Source: Carpediemonas membranifera
Taxonomy: Eukaryota > Fornicata
Length of the DNA stretch: 64,000 nt
Assembly: GCA_019828565.1 (NCBI GenBank)
Contig: JAHDYR010000025.1
Span: 558,001 to 622,000 of the forward strand
Reading direction: 5' to 3'
Numbering within the stretch: the stretch's first letter is position 1; every line of letters starts with the position of its first letter. The notes under the pieces were generated by a model. That model was not told the origin of the DNA. It ran no database searches and saw nothing but the letters and a program-made list of their open reading frames with translations. Positions 1-8,416 of the stretch are shown piece by piece. The translations under genes were made by a program, and so were the position numbers.

Positions 1-2
1 TC

Positions 3-3000
3 AGGAACGGCACATCGCTCAGTCTGCACGCCGCCGTTGTTCCCCCAGTCGTCCCGCCGGCTGAAACCCCTCCGATGCAGGGCTTCGGGGCCACGCTCGC
101 CCTTGACGGAGACTTGATCATCGTCGGCGGCACAATCCGTGACTCCCCATACCAGGACGGCTACTTCGTCTTCACCATCGCGTCGGGGGAGTGGGGCGAG
201 CCCTTCTCTGTCTCGGACGCTGATAATCTCCCCAGTTCCGCCAACCAGACCTCGGTAGCAGCTTCTAACGGCATCATTGCCGTCACCAGGTTCTCCCGCT
301 ACTACCCCCGCGTCGTTCGCCTCTACGACAGCTCCGGGGCCTACCTGACCTACTCCACCAATCGCCTGACGAACCCCAAGGTTGCCATGTCCGGTCGTTG
401 GCTCGTAATCAGCGAGGAGACCACAGGATCATGGTCTGTAGGTAACCCGGGCGTCGTCTTCATCTATGAAATCTCCTCTGATCCCACAGTGCAAGTGTCC
501 CTCGTCGCAACACTCCGCCCGCCCGGGCCAGAGTACGAGTCCCACTTTGGCGAGACTATCTCCGTCTACGAGGACACCGTTGCCATTGGTGCGTACACCC
601 ATTGGTATGCGTATGGCGTCTACCGCAGTGGCTCGGCCTTCGTCTATCGGTTCAACGAGGCCACCGACAACTTTGACCTGGCATTCACCTCAGCTGGTGA
701 CATTGTCGACGGGGGTTACGCCCATGGTATCGTCACCACGGGCACTGACCTCTTCATCCGCAGCGACCTCAACCCCGGCCGCATTTTAAGGTACTCTCCC
801 TGCGACCCGGGGCACGAGACTGACGCCACCGGGCAGTGCGTCCCATGCCAGCCAGGTACGTTTGCTCACCTCAGCGCTGATTGCGAACCCTGCCCCCTGG
901 GCACCTACCAGCCTGCTGCCGGCCAGTCGAGCTGTATTTCTCCCAGCGACGGCTACTACGCCCCTCCGTATGACCGCAGCGTGCAGTTGGCCTGTCCCAC
1001 TGGCTTCACTTCTCATGAGGAGGCCTGGACCTGCAGTAACCCGCCGGCCCCCTTCACCCTCGACGACGGCTCCAGCGGATTGGCAGTTTCTTCAACATCC
1101 AGCCTCGCCGTCGACTCAGAGTTCATCCTTGCTTTCCACGAGGGATCTGAACGCACACTTGCGATGTTTGACCTCGATGGAAACTTCCTGAATGCGACCA
1201 ATTGGCCCAGTGCCGTGAAGGTCACCTCGACGGACCGCCACATCTTCATTGTCGGGTGGACCTATTTGTCGAGGAAGTTTGAGGGCTGGGTCACCATCCT
1301 GACACACTCTACCCAGCCCAACGAGATCGCGACGGTCACATTCCCCGGTGATGAGTACGGCGTCTCCAGGACCTTCGCTTACTACCGTCCCGCTGCGTAT
1401 CTCAGTGGTGAGCGTTCGACGATTATTGTCGGCGACATGCGCGCGTCCTATGGCGGCGAGCAGTGCGGTCGCATCTTTGCTGTCTCGATTGAGGGTCATG
1501 ATCCGAGCACTGTCACAACCAACGTTACCCATGGCACGCGGTACTCCTACTTCGGCCGTGAGGTGGCCATCGATGGCCGGTACGTCTATGCTTTCTTCAT
1601 GATGGCAGACCAATGGGCTCCTGGGTACTACAACCGGCCCCTCGTACAGGCATACACGCACGATCTCACCCCTGTCGCGTTCTTCGGGCCTGACCGCATC
1701 GATACTTATTCTCACCTCAATATGGTCTCAAGCATTGCCTCCAATGGCACCGTCGTAGCTGTGGGCAGCTCCTTCCTCCAGCGCGTCTTCTTTTACTCAA
1801 CAGAAACCTTTGAGGAGCTCTCATCCGTGTCCCCTGGCTACATGACCCTCAATGGCAGCCATGACTCGTCCTACACTCCACCTACCTCGACTGACCTGTA
1901 TTTTGGGACAACCGTCGCCTTTTGTGGGACCGACCGCCTTGTGGCCTCCTCACCAGACACGTTTGGCATGGAGTTCGAGGATTCGGGCTATCTCTACCTC
2001 TACCACAGCGAGGGCGACGCCTGGGTGCTGGATGGCCGAGTCGCAGGGAACGGCCAAAATACTCACGTCGGCCAGTATGATGTCGCGTGCAACGGTGAAA
2101 TAGCGGTCGCCACGCAGTATCGCGAGCCGTACAGCCACGACGAGCACTACATCTCCGTGCGGTCTGTGGCCCTCCCCAGGTGCGGGGCAGGCACAGATGG
2201 GGTCTACCCCGCCTGCACGCCCTGCCAGCCCGGCACGTTCTCCCGCTTCGGCGACTCTATCTGCCTCAACGCGTCTGCCGGGTATTACACGAACGCTAGT
2301 AACGCCAACGTCATGACCAAGTGCGGAGGAGGCCACTATCAGCCAGCTTCGGGGCAGACCAGCTGTATCGCCGCAGACCCCGGGTTCTACGTCAACGCTG
2401 ACGACGCCACGCAGCAACAGGAATGCCAGACGGGGCACTACTCTAGCACGCCTGGGAGCGAAGCATGCACACCAGCTGACCCCGGCCACTACGTCTCTCC
2501 CGGCAATAAGACAACCCAGATCAGATGCACTGTCCTCGGAACGTACTCCCTCGGCGGGGCGGGTAGCGCCACATCCTGTACTGTCGTCGAGGCCGGGTAT
2601 CGCGCGTCCACCGACTTCGTCCGCTTCCCGTGCGATGGTCCAGGTCAGTTCCAGAACGAGACTGGCCAGCTTGTCTGCAGGATAGCTGGCCCTGGCTTCG
2701 CGCCAACAGACGACCGGACAGGCCAGGTTTCATGCGCCACGGGCTTCTACTCGTACGGCAGGGCTGACAGTTGCACTGAGGCCGAGCTGGGCTATTACGC
2801 CCTAGTCAACCACACGGCCCACATCCCCTGTAACTCAGGTCAGTACCAGGATGAGACAGGCCAGCTCGAGTGCAAGAACGTCACCACATCCGGCCAGTAC
2901 ACGCCCGTCAGCGGGGCCTGGGCCGAGCCGCTGACCTGCCCCGGCGGGTTTGCCAGCACGGCCGACTTTACCGGCTGTGTGGCTGCCCACAAGGACGTGG

Positions 3001-3893
3001 TAGCTGGCATCAATTCCACTGCTGTCGTCCCCTTGGCTGACTTCGCCAACACGACTGCTGGCCTGGCCGTCTCAGGCGTCGCGCTCTCCGAGCTACCAGC
3101 CGGGTGCCTGTTGGACGGCACCAGGCTGATGTGCGCAGAGCCGGTCGCCAGCCAGACCATCACGGTGTCGTTTACGGCAGGCAGTGCGGCTTACCACACA
3201 ACGACGGCTACACTGAAGCTCTTCGGACTAACACCGCCCGCAGATGCTGTTGACGCATTCGTGGTTGGCACGATTGGTAGCTCCCTTGAGAACGCCCTTG
3301 GGTACAACACCGCCCCTGCTGGTTATGCATGCCCTGTCATCTACTCAATCGACACTACGGAGTCCTGGGTGGCCGTCAATGACACCGCGCTGGTCCTGAC
3401 CCCAGCCGGGTCGACCCCGGGCACGACTAATGCGACACTGACTGTCAAAAACTGCGCAGGGGCGTCGAAATCCGTGCCACTCACGTTGACGTATCTCGCG
3501 ATCGACAGCTCTCGCGTTATCTCCCAATCGCCGACCAACAGCGTCGTGTTTGAACCTGTCAGCAACATGACAGTCGCCAACATCTCTATCGCCGGCCAGT
3601 CTGGCGCCACAGTCATCGACGAGGACACGGGCGAGGCCATCTATGTGCCCATTGGGCCGACTGCGAACGGGACGACGACAATGACTGTGATTCTCGCAGA
3701 CGGCGGGTGCTTGGTGTGTGCCCGACTGGGGTATGTGCCATTGTTGGCTTGCGCAGGTAGATCTGTTTACATAAACTGCACTGGCTCTCACTTCCCTCCT
3801 CAAGGCGAAGCTAGCCAGCTAACGGCGGCCATTGCCCCGGAACTTCCGCTTGTAACGTGCGAAGAGGGGCGTGAGACCTGGGTTGAGGCGTAG
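3..3893 (+). CDS. Cysteine-rich surface protein with beta-propeller and GCC2/GCC3 repeats, truncated at both ends
   Basis: The frame is open from base 3, so the gene starts before the window; the first ATG inside is at 75. Numbering from that Met, residues 1-235 and about 320-700 are FG-GAP-like propeller repeats (patterns such as FGETISVYEDTVAIGA). Residues 242-300 and 702-970 are cysteine-rich GCC2/GCC3 ephrin-receptor-like repeats (CxPG.., C..C..G.Y), and 970-1210 are Ig/cadherin-like beta repeats. Many NxT/NxS sites suggest an extracellular protein; proteins of this architecture are common in fornicate metamonads. The real sequence stops near 3733, where the LTR of the retroelement begins; the last 53 codons and the stop lie in element DNA. 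A C-terminal membrane anchor, if there was one, has been lost. A 124-bp near-identical piece (3331-3454) recurs inverted at 57697-57820. Confidence 0.75.
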   Translation, partial: RNGTSLSLHAAVVPPVVPPAETPPMQGFGATLALDGDLIIVGGTIRDSPYQDGYFVFTIASGEWGEPFSVSDADNLPSSANQTSVAASNGIIAVTRFSRYYPRVVRLYDSSGAYLTYSTNRLTNPKVAMSGRWLVISEETTGSWSVGNPGVVFIYEISSDPTVQVSLVATLRPPGPEYESHFGETISVYEDTVAIGAYTHWYAYGVYRSGSAFVYRFNEATDNFDLAFTSAGDIVDGGYAHGIVTTGTDLFIRSDLNPGRILRYSPCDPGHETDATGQCVPCQPGTFAHLSADCEPCPLGTYQPAAGQSSCISPSDGYYAPPYDRSVQLACPTGFTSHEEAWTCSNPPAPFTLDDGSSGLAVSSTSSLAVDSEFILAFHEGSERTLAMFDLDGNFLNATNWPSAVKVTSTDRHIFIVGWTYLSRKFEGWVTILTHSTQPNEIATVTFPGDEYGVSRTFAYYRPAAYLSGERSTIIVGDMRASYGGEQCGRIFAVSIEGHDPSTVTTNVTHGTRYSYFGREVAIDGRYVYAFFMMADQWAPGYYNRPLVQAYTHDLTPVAFFGPDRIDTYSHLNMVSSIASNGTVVAVGSSFLQRVFFYSTETFEELSSVSPGYMTLNGSHDSSYTPPTSTDLYFGTTVAFCGTDRLVASSPDTFGMEFEDSGYLYLYHSEGDAWVLDGRVAGNGQNTHVGQYDVACNGEIAVATQYREPYSHDEHYISVRSVALPRCGAGTDGVYPACTPCQPGTFSRFGDSICLNASAGYYTNASNANVMTKCGGGHYQPASGQTSCIAADPGFYVNADDATQQQECQTGHYSSTPGSEACTPADPGHYVSPGNKTTQIRCTVLGTYSLGGAGSATSCTVVEAGYRASTDFVRFPCDGPGQFQNETGQLVCRIAGPGFAPTDDRTGQVSCATGFYSYGRADSCTEAELGYYALVNHTAHIPCNSGQYQDETGQLECKNVTTSGQYTPVSGAWAEPLTCPGGFASTADFTGCVAAHKDVVAGINSTAVVPLADFANTTAGLAVSGVALSELPAGCLLDGTRLMCAEPVASQTITVSFTAGSAAYHTTTATLKLFGLTPPADAVDAFVVGTIGSSLENALGYNTAPAGYACPVIYSIDTTESWVAVNDTALVLTPAGSTPGTTNATLTVKNCAGASKSVPLTLTYLAIDSSRVISQSPTNSVVFEPVSNMTVANISIAGQSGATVIDEDTGEAIYVPIGPTANGTTTMTVILADGGCLVCARLGYVPLLACAGRSVYINCTGSHFPPQGEASQLTAAIAPELPLVTCEEGRETWVEA
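3734..3790 (-). repeat. 3' LTR of gypsy element (57 bp)
   Basis: Identical to 8360-8416. In sense orientation it starts TGAGAGCC and ends AATGGCACA. The polypurine tract at 3791-3801 abuts its TG start, which supports the boundary. It is unusually short for a Ty3/gypsy LTR. Confidence 0.7.
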
Positions 3894-5570
3894 GTAGTCA
3901 TCCAGGGCGGCGAGGCGGTCGTAATATGCGTTATACGGAATGTACGAGTCCTCGGAGTCTTCTAGGCCTTCCCAGTGGACGAGGAGCTCGAGGCGTCGGT
4001 TGCGCTCGCGGTGGCCGACGATGGCGGAGACTTGTTGTTCGTCTTGTTCGTATGCGGCGATGCGCTCGAGTGTCTTGAGGTCTGCTGTGCCTGGGTCGAA
4101 GCGAATGAGGCGGTCCTGGTGGACGAGCAGCTCGGACTTGGTGACGAGGTCACGGAGGACGAATGTGTTGGGGCTCTTCCCTTCCCTGAGGAGTTGTAGC
4201 GGGCCGCGGACTGGAGGCAGAATCTTGGATGGGGCCTTGTGAGGATATCTCAGGAGCACTAGGCGTTCGAGTTTCCAGTCGAAGTTGTCCGCCGGTTGGG
4301 TTTGTGCGGCCTTGTGACGCTCGTATGCGGCGATCTTCGCGCGGGCTGCGTCGTGCATGGCCTGTATGTCGGTGTGGAATGCGTTAATGGCCTGGATGGT
4401 AGGTGTGTCTTGCGTCGCCTTGGCGGCGCTGATGATGCGTGACTCCGGGAGGGCCGTGAGCGCGGACGTGTGTCCGAAAAGCAGCTCGAACGGCGTGAAG
4501 CCGGTAGTCGAGTGTGTCGAAGTGTTGATAATGTGTTGCACGATTGGGATAAGTGCGGGCCAGTCGGTCGTTTCTGAGTCTAGTAGCAGGGCGCGCAGTC
4601 TGCGCATGATGGTCCCATTGACTCTCTCGACAACGCCGTTACTCTGTGGGTGGTACGCCGTGGAGAACCTGTGGTTCAGGCTGATCTTCTTGTTGAGAGC
4701 GGCGATGGTTGAGTTCTTGAACTGACTTCCCTGGTCTGTCTGGATCAGGCTGGGTGCGCCGAAGAGCGACCACACCTGGAGCATCGCGTCGGCGGCTTCT
4801 TCTGCCGAGGTTGACGCAACCGGCTTGAGCACAGTGAACTTGCTGAAGACGTCGATGAACACGATCACGTGAGCGAGGCCATTCGTCTTTGGAAGCGGGC
4901 CGAGCGTGTCTATCTGCACCGCCTCGAATGGGCGGGTCTTCTGGGTCGTATGCCACTGGGCCTTGGCGATGGGGTGGGATTTGAGCTTCTGGCAGACTGG
5001 GCAAGTCGCGACGTGCTCCGCGACGTCTGAGTTCATGGAAGACCAGGTCTTGCCGGCTTCCTTGAGATGGGCGATCGTTTGTTTGATCGAAGCATGGCCG
5101 TTGGCTCCAGCGTGGGCCTGCTGAATGTCGAAGCGGTGGGTGCTGCTGGCGATTTCGCTGATCGCCGCGCCGCTGGGGCGGGAGAGGGCGTCCGCGACGA
5201 CGTTATTTGTCCCTGCGATATGCATGATGTCGAAGGGGTACTCGGATAGGATGAGTCTCCATCGCGTGAGCTTGCGCGTCCCTTCCTCAGCCTTGCGAAT
5301 CATCCACACGATGTTCTTGTGATCTGTGAGTACGGTGAATGGCTTCAGCTTGAGAATCTGGCTAAACTCTGGCCGGGTGATGCAGTATATGACTGCGTAG
5401 AGCTCTTGCTCGACCGTCGCCCAGCGGCGTTGGGTCTCTGTGAACGTCTTTGAGAAGTACGCGAGGGGTTTCTTCGTGTCGCCCTCGTGTTGCCACAGCA
5501 CTCCGCCGGCTGCGATTGTGGACGCGTCTGTCTCAAGTGTCCACTTGCAGGTCAGGTTGGGTAGTGCCAA
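3819..5570 (-). CDS. Gypsy pol fragment: RNase H, integrase and chromodomain
   Basis: 583 codons. Residues 1-115 are RNase H (DASTIAAGGVLWQ, WATVEQELYAVIY, LTDHKNIVWM, GTNNVVADALSR). About 150-200 is the integrase zinc-binding region (paired His, then CPVCQ). About 215-340 is the integrase core with the D,D,E residues in QIDTLGPL, IQTDQGSQF and NGVVERVNG. The C-terminal end (about 515-570) is a chromodomain (VSAIVGHRERNRRLELLVHW). It lacks its own plausible start because it is separated from the reverse transcriptase by a one-base shift in the homopolymer at 5681-5687. The product would integrate cDNA, and the chromodomain would bias integration toward marked chromatin in known chromoviruses. 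Confidence 0.85.
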   Translation of the reverse strand: MALPNLTCKWTLETDASTIAAGGVLWQHEGDTKKPLAYFSKTFTETQRRWATVEQELYAVIYCITRPEFSQILKLKPFTVLTDHKNIVWMIRKAEEGTRKLTRWRLILSEYPFDIMHIAGTNNVVADALSRPSGAAISEIASSTHRFDIQQAHAGANGHASIKQTIAHLKEAGKTWSSMNSDVAEHVATCPVCQKLKSHPIAKAQWHTTQKTRPFEAVQIDTLGPLPKTNGLAHVIVFIDVFSKFTVLKPVASTSAEEAADAMLQVWSLFGAPSLIQTDQGSQFKNSTIAALNKKISLNHRFSTAYHPQSNGVVERVNGTIMRRLRALLLDSETTDWPALIPIVQHIINTSTHSTTGFTPFELLFGHTSALTALPESRIISAAKATQDTPTIQAINAFHTDIQAMHDAARAKIAAYERHKAAQTQPADNFDWKLERLVLLRYPHKAPSKILPPVRGPLQLLREGKSPNTFVLRDLVTKSELLVHQDRLIRFDPGTADLKTLERIAAYEQDEQQVSAIVGHRERNRRLELLVHWEGLEDSEDSYIPYNAYYDRLAALDDYLRLNPGLTPLFARYKRKFRGNGRR

Positions 5571-5625
5571 TGCCTTGTTGTCGGTGCACAGCTCCTTCAG
5601 AGCCGCGAATGCCTTGTCGTGTTCC

Positions 5626-6027
5626 TCAGTCCAAGGGAGCTTGTCTAGCTTCTTGGGTGACCCCTTGAGGAGGGCGTTGAGGGGGGGCTGTGGCTGAGCT
5701 GAGTTGCGGGAGGTAGTTTGCGAGGTGGTTAAACTTGCCCATCGTGCGTCTGAGCTCTGTGACGGTGGTGGGGGCGGGCAGCTCCTTCAGCGCGGCGACG
5801 CGGCCTGGGCTCACCGAGCGGCCGGAGCTGTTGATGATGAATCCGCAGACCTCCACTTCGGCGGCGCCGATGGTACATTTGTCCGCACGGAGGCGCAGGC
5901 GGTTGTCCTTGGCTCTCTGGAGGGTGAGTCTCAGGGTGTTGAGGAATCCTTCTTCGGTCCGTGCGTAGAGGAATATGTCATCCACGTAGACCCGGTGGCC
6001 GGGGATGCCATCTAGCACGGCCTCCAT
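5626..6027 (-). CDS. Gypsy pol fragment: reverse transcriptase palm with YVDD
   Basis: 133 codons carrying the reverse-transcriptase active site YVDDIFLYAR and the thumb start (FIINSSGRSVSPGRV, LRRTMGKFNHLANYL). The upstream palm motif FGLKNAPPSF is in the next frame, so a single base is missing near 6031-6045. The frame also shifts at its 3' end in the G7 tract. It is part of one pol gene with its two neighbours, not an independent gene. Confidence 0.8.
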   Translation of the reverse strand: MEAVLDGIPGHRVYVDDIFLYARTEEGFLNTLRLTLQRAKDNRLRLRADKCTIGAAEVEVCGFIINSSGRSVSPGRVAALKELPAPTTVTELRRTMGKFNHLANYLPQLSSATAPPQRPPQGVTQEARQAPLD

Positions 6028-6054
6028 CGCTCGTTGAAACTTGGAGGGGCGTTC

Positions 6055-8367
6055 TTAAGTCCAAACGGGACCCTGAGGAACTCGAATTGGTGCCCGGGGA
6101 CTACGAACGAGGTAAGGGGGATGCTGGCCGGCTCCATCAGCTGCTGCCAGTATCCGGACCGGAGATCGAGTGATGCAAAGTAAGAGCATCCGCCGGCTTC
6201 GTGGGGCAGGTCCCTCAGATCGGGGGAGGGGAAAGGCGTCGTCCTTCGTGGCGTCGTTAAGATCGTTGAATGCGACGCAGAAGCGGGGTTCGCCGTTCTT
6301 CTTGGTTGCCATCGTGTGGCGGCTGGCGTGCTCGGACTGGCTGTCTCGTATGATGCCGAGCTTCTTCATCTTCTCGATCTCGGAGAGGGCGGCTGAGCCA
6401 GCCTCTCCGACAAGCTGTCGAGGACGGCACTTGAGGTGAAAATCGCGTGTGAGTTCGATCTTGTGAGGCTGTAGTTTGCTGCCTTCGGGCGGGAGAGCCG
6501 GGTCGAACACCTCATCGAACTCCTCGACGATGCTTCGGACCTTGTTGGCGAACTCGGTGCCGTGGTCGTCCGGGATCGTGACGGCGAGCGAATGCTTCGA
6601 GTCCGAGGTTGACGCCGCTTCGAAGACGTCGGCGTCGATCATGTTGTGCTCTTCTAGATCGTCCTTATCATCCGGCTTCTCGGACGGGAGTATCAGTAGG
6701 CGGTCGTTGAGGACGTAGCCGATGTGCCTGAGGAGGTCCTTGCCGATCAGCATCCTGTCGCTGGTGCCTGTGATCATGTGGACGTCCCAGTCGAGCGTGA
6801 CGGTTTTGCCATCCATGCCAGGGAGTGTGATGGGCATGGTGGCGATCTTGCCCGCGGAGATAACGCGGTCGTCCGCGGCGAACAGGCGGAGGTCCGACTC
6901 GCGCCATTGGATGTTTCCTGGTATCTTTGGGGCGAGGTGCTCGGATATGACGCAGACATCTGCGCCAGTGTCGAGCTTGGCTGGAAGTTGGACGGTTCCG
7001 GCGACCGTTACGGTTGTCTGTATGGGAATGGAGGTCGTTTGGACCTCGCCGACGGCGCCATCGCGTTGGTTCGCTCCGCAGTCCTTGGTTGTATGCTTTG
7101 AGTTCCAGCCATGCCTGTCACACCAGCGATTGAAAGACTTCGGGATGTAGAAATGCTCCTTGTCCTTAAACTGCTTGAACGGGTCCTGGCCTTCGACCTT
7201 GTGGGCCTTCGGCTTCAGCGGCTGGCCCTCGCGAGCAGAGGTGTCCTTGTTCGAGCACTGACTGTTATCATGCGGTGCCTTGTTGTCGGCCGGGATCGGC
7301 TTCGTCTTGGTCGACACGGCATAGGCCTGCCAGGGGACGACGATCTGGCCGAGATGGTCGGTCTCGAGGGTCGAGAGGGCGTCTATGCAGTCGCGGGCGG
7401 GACGCCAGTTGCCGTCCGAATCCCGCTCGATCAGCGCCTCGTATAGCGGGATCGCGTCGTCGTCGTATCCCTTGAGGGCGACAGACCGGACCGCAGCGCG
7501 GAGGGCGCTGTCGGGGATCTTATGGTAGCCATCGGCCTCGACGACGGGGTTGTACCCGTCGCACGCCTTCTGCAGGCGCAGAGTGTTAAGGCGGTGGGCC
7601 GCGTTCTGGCCGTACAGTTGGGTGCCCTTGCTTGTGATGGCCTTGAGGCGTGCACCGCGGTCGAGTGTTGGCATCAGGGTAAGGTACAGGTGAGGCAGGA
7701 TGGTCCTGGCCTCGGCGCGAAGCTGGTCACGCACGGACACGGGGGCGGAGGGGGCGGCCGTTGCCGCTGACGGGAGAGAGTTGACGATTCTCGCGACATC
7801 CGCGGCCGATCGGGCCGGTTTGTCGTCCAGGGGGTTCGTTAGCGTCGCGAAGGTGAGGGTCGCATCCGGGTCCGCCTCGTGGCGGTCGTGGCTGGCCGTG
7901 CAGAGGCTGGCGAGCTTATCGTTCAGCTCGGCCTCGGCGCGGTCGTAAACAGCCTGCATCCGGCGCATCGCCGGGTCGAGAAGCGGGCTGTCCTTATAGG
8001 TGTTGGCGGCTGCAGCACAGAGCAAGAAGAGATCGTCCTGCAGAGCGTCGATGATCGCGCGGTATCTTGCGCGGCACGACGTGGCGTGTCTGTCAGGTTC
8101 TTGCTTGGCGTGTTGTGCCTGCGAGACCACGTCAGGGATAAGGGAGTCCCAGAACGACTCGAAGGTCGGGAACGTGGAGGTGGGCCGCCATGTGGCTTGT
8201 AGAAGCTCGAGGGTCTTTGCCGTGAATGCGTGGGGGAAAGAACGGGGTCTTTTGACGTTACCGACTTCCCGTAACCAGATCTCGTACCCCGTTGTGAGGG
8301 AAGAGACGTCTATCACGGATAGACCACTGTGTGATTCTGTAGAAGCAGAATATCGATATTGTGCCAT
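6055..8367 (-). CDS. Gypsy Gag-protease with start of reverse transcriptase
   Basis: 770 codons. The N-terminal 400 residues are a helical Gag-like region. A CCHC-like knuckle variant follows (WCDRHGWNSKHTTKDC), then an aspartic protease with KLDTGADVCVISEHL near residue 470, then the reverse-transcriptase N-terminus (FCVAFNDLNDATKDDAFPLP). The frame is lost after FPLPR at a C-run near 6222-6226; the correct continuation (SYFASLDLRSGYWQ) lies in another frame. The ATG at 8367 sits 8 nt inside the right LTR, so there is no untranslated leader in which a conventional tRNA primer-binding site could lie. Confidence 0.8.
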   Translation of the reverse strand: MAQYRYSASTESHSGLSVIDVSSLTTGYEIWLREVGNVKRPRSFPHAFTAKTLELLQATWRPTSTFPTFESFWDSLIPDVVSQAQHAKQEPDRHATSCRARYRAIIDALQDDLFLLCAAAANTYKDSPLLDPAMRRMQAVYDRAEAELNDKLASLCTASHDRHEADPDATLTFATLTNPLDDKPARSAADVARIVNSLPSAATAAPSAPVSVRDQLRAEARTILPHLYLTLMPTLDRGARLKAITSKGTQLYGQNAAHRLNTLRLQKACDGYNPVVEADGYHKIPDSALRAAVRSVALKGYDDDAIPLYEALIERDSDGNWRPARDCIDALSTLETDHLGQIVVPWQAYAVSTKTKPIPADNKAPHDNSQCSNKDTSAREGQPLKPKAHKVEGQDPFKQFKDKEHFYIPKSFNRWCDRHGWNSKHTTKDCGANQRDGAVGEVQTTSIPIQTTVTVAGTVQLPAKLDTGADVCVISEHLAPKIPGNIQWRESDLRLFAADDRVISAGKIATMPITLPGMDGKTVTLDWDVHMITGTSDRMLIGKDLLRHIGYVLNDRLLILPSEKPDDKDDLEEHNMIDADVFEAASTSDSKHSLAVTIPDDHGTEFANKVRSIVEEFDEVFDPALPPEGSKLQPHKIELTRDFHLKCRPRQLVGEAGSAALSEIEKMKKLGIIRDSQSEHASRHTMATKKNGEPRFCVAFNDLNDATKDDAFPLPRSEGPAPRSRRMLLLCITRSPVRILAAADGAGQHPPYLVRSPRAPIRVPQGPVWT

Positions 8368-8416
8368 TGTTGGCTTGCGCAGGTAGATCTGTTTACATAA
8401 ACTGCACTGGCTCTCA
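8360..8416 (-). repeat. 5' LTR of gypsy element (57 bp)
   Basis: Identical to 3734-3790. In sense orientation its last bases contain the gag start codon (ACAATGGCACA). Host-like coding sequence of the next gene begins immediately to its right. Confidence 0.7.

Larger units (their letters stand above)
3734..8416 (-). mobile_element. Ty3/gypsy-type (chromodomain) LTR retroelement with 57-bp LTRs
   Basis: On the minus strand the order is gag, aspartic protease, reverse transcriptase, RNase H, integrase, chromodomain, which is the Ty3/gypsy (chromovirus) order. Direct repeats at 3734-3790 and 8360-8416 are identical, begin TG and end CA in sense orientation, and the left one is directly preceded (sense) by the polypurine tract GAGGAGGGAAG. 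Flanking 5-mers differ (gggta on the left, ctgtc on the right), so no target duplication is visible. The coding region is broken by three single-base shifts near 6222-6226 (C5 run), 6031-6045 and 5681-5687 (G7 in plus orientation). It is therefore defective, subject to recoding, or affected by assembly errors. Identical LTRs suggest recent insertion or recent gene conversion. Confidence 0.85.
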
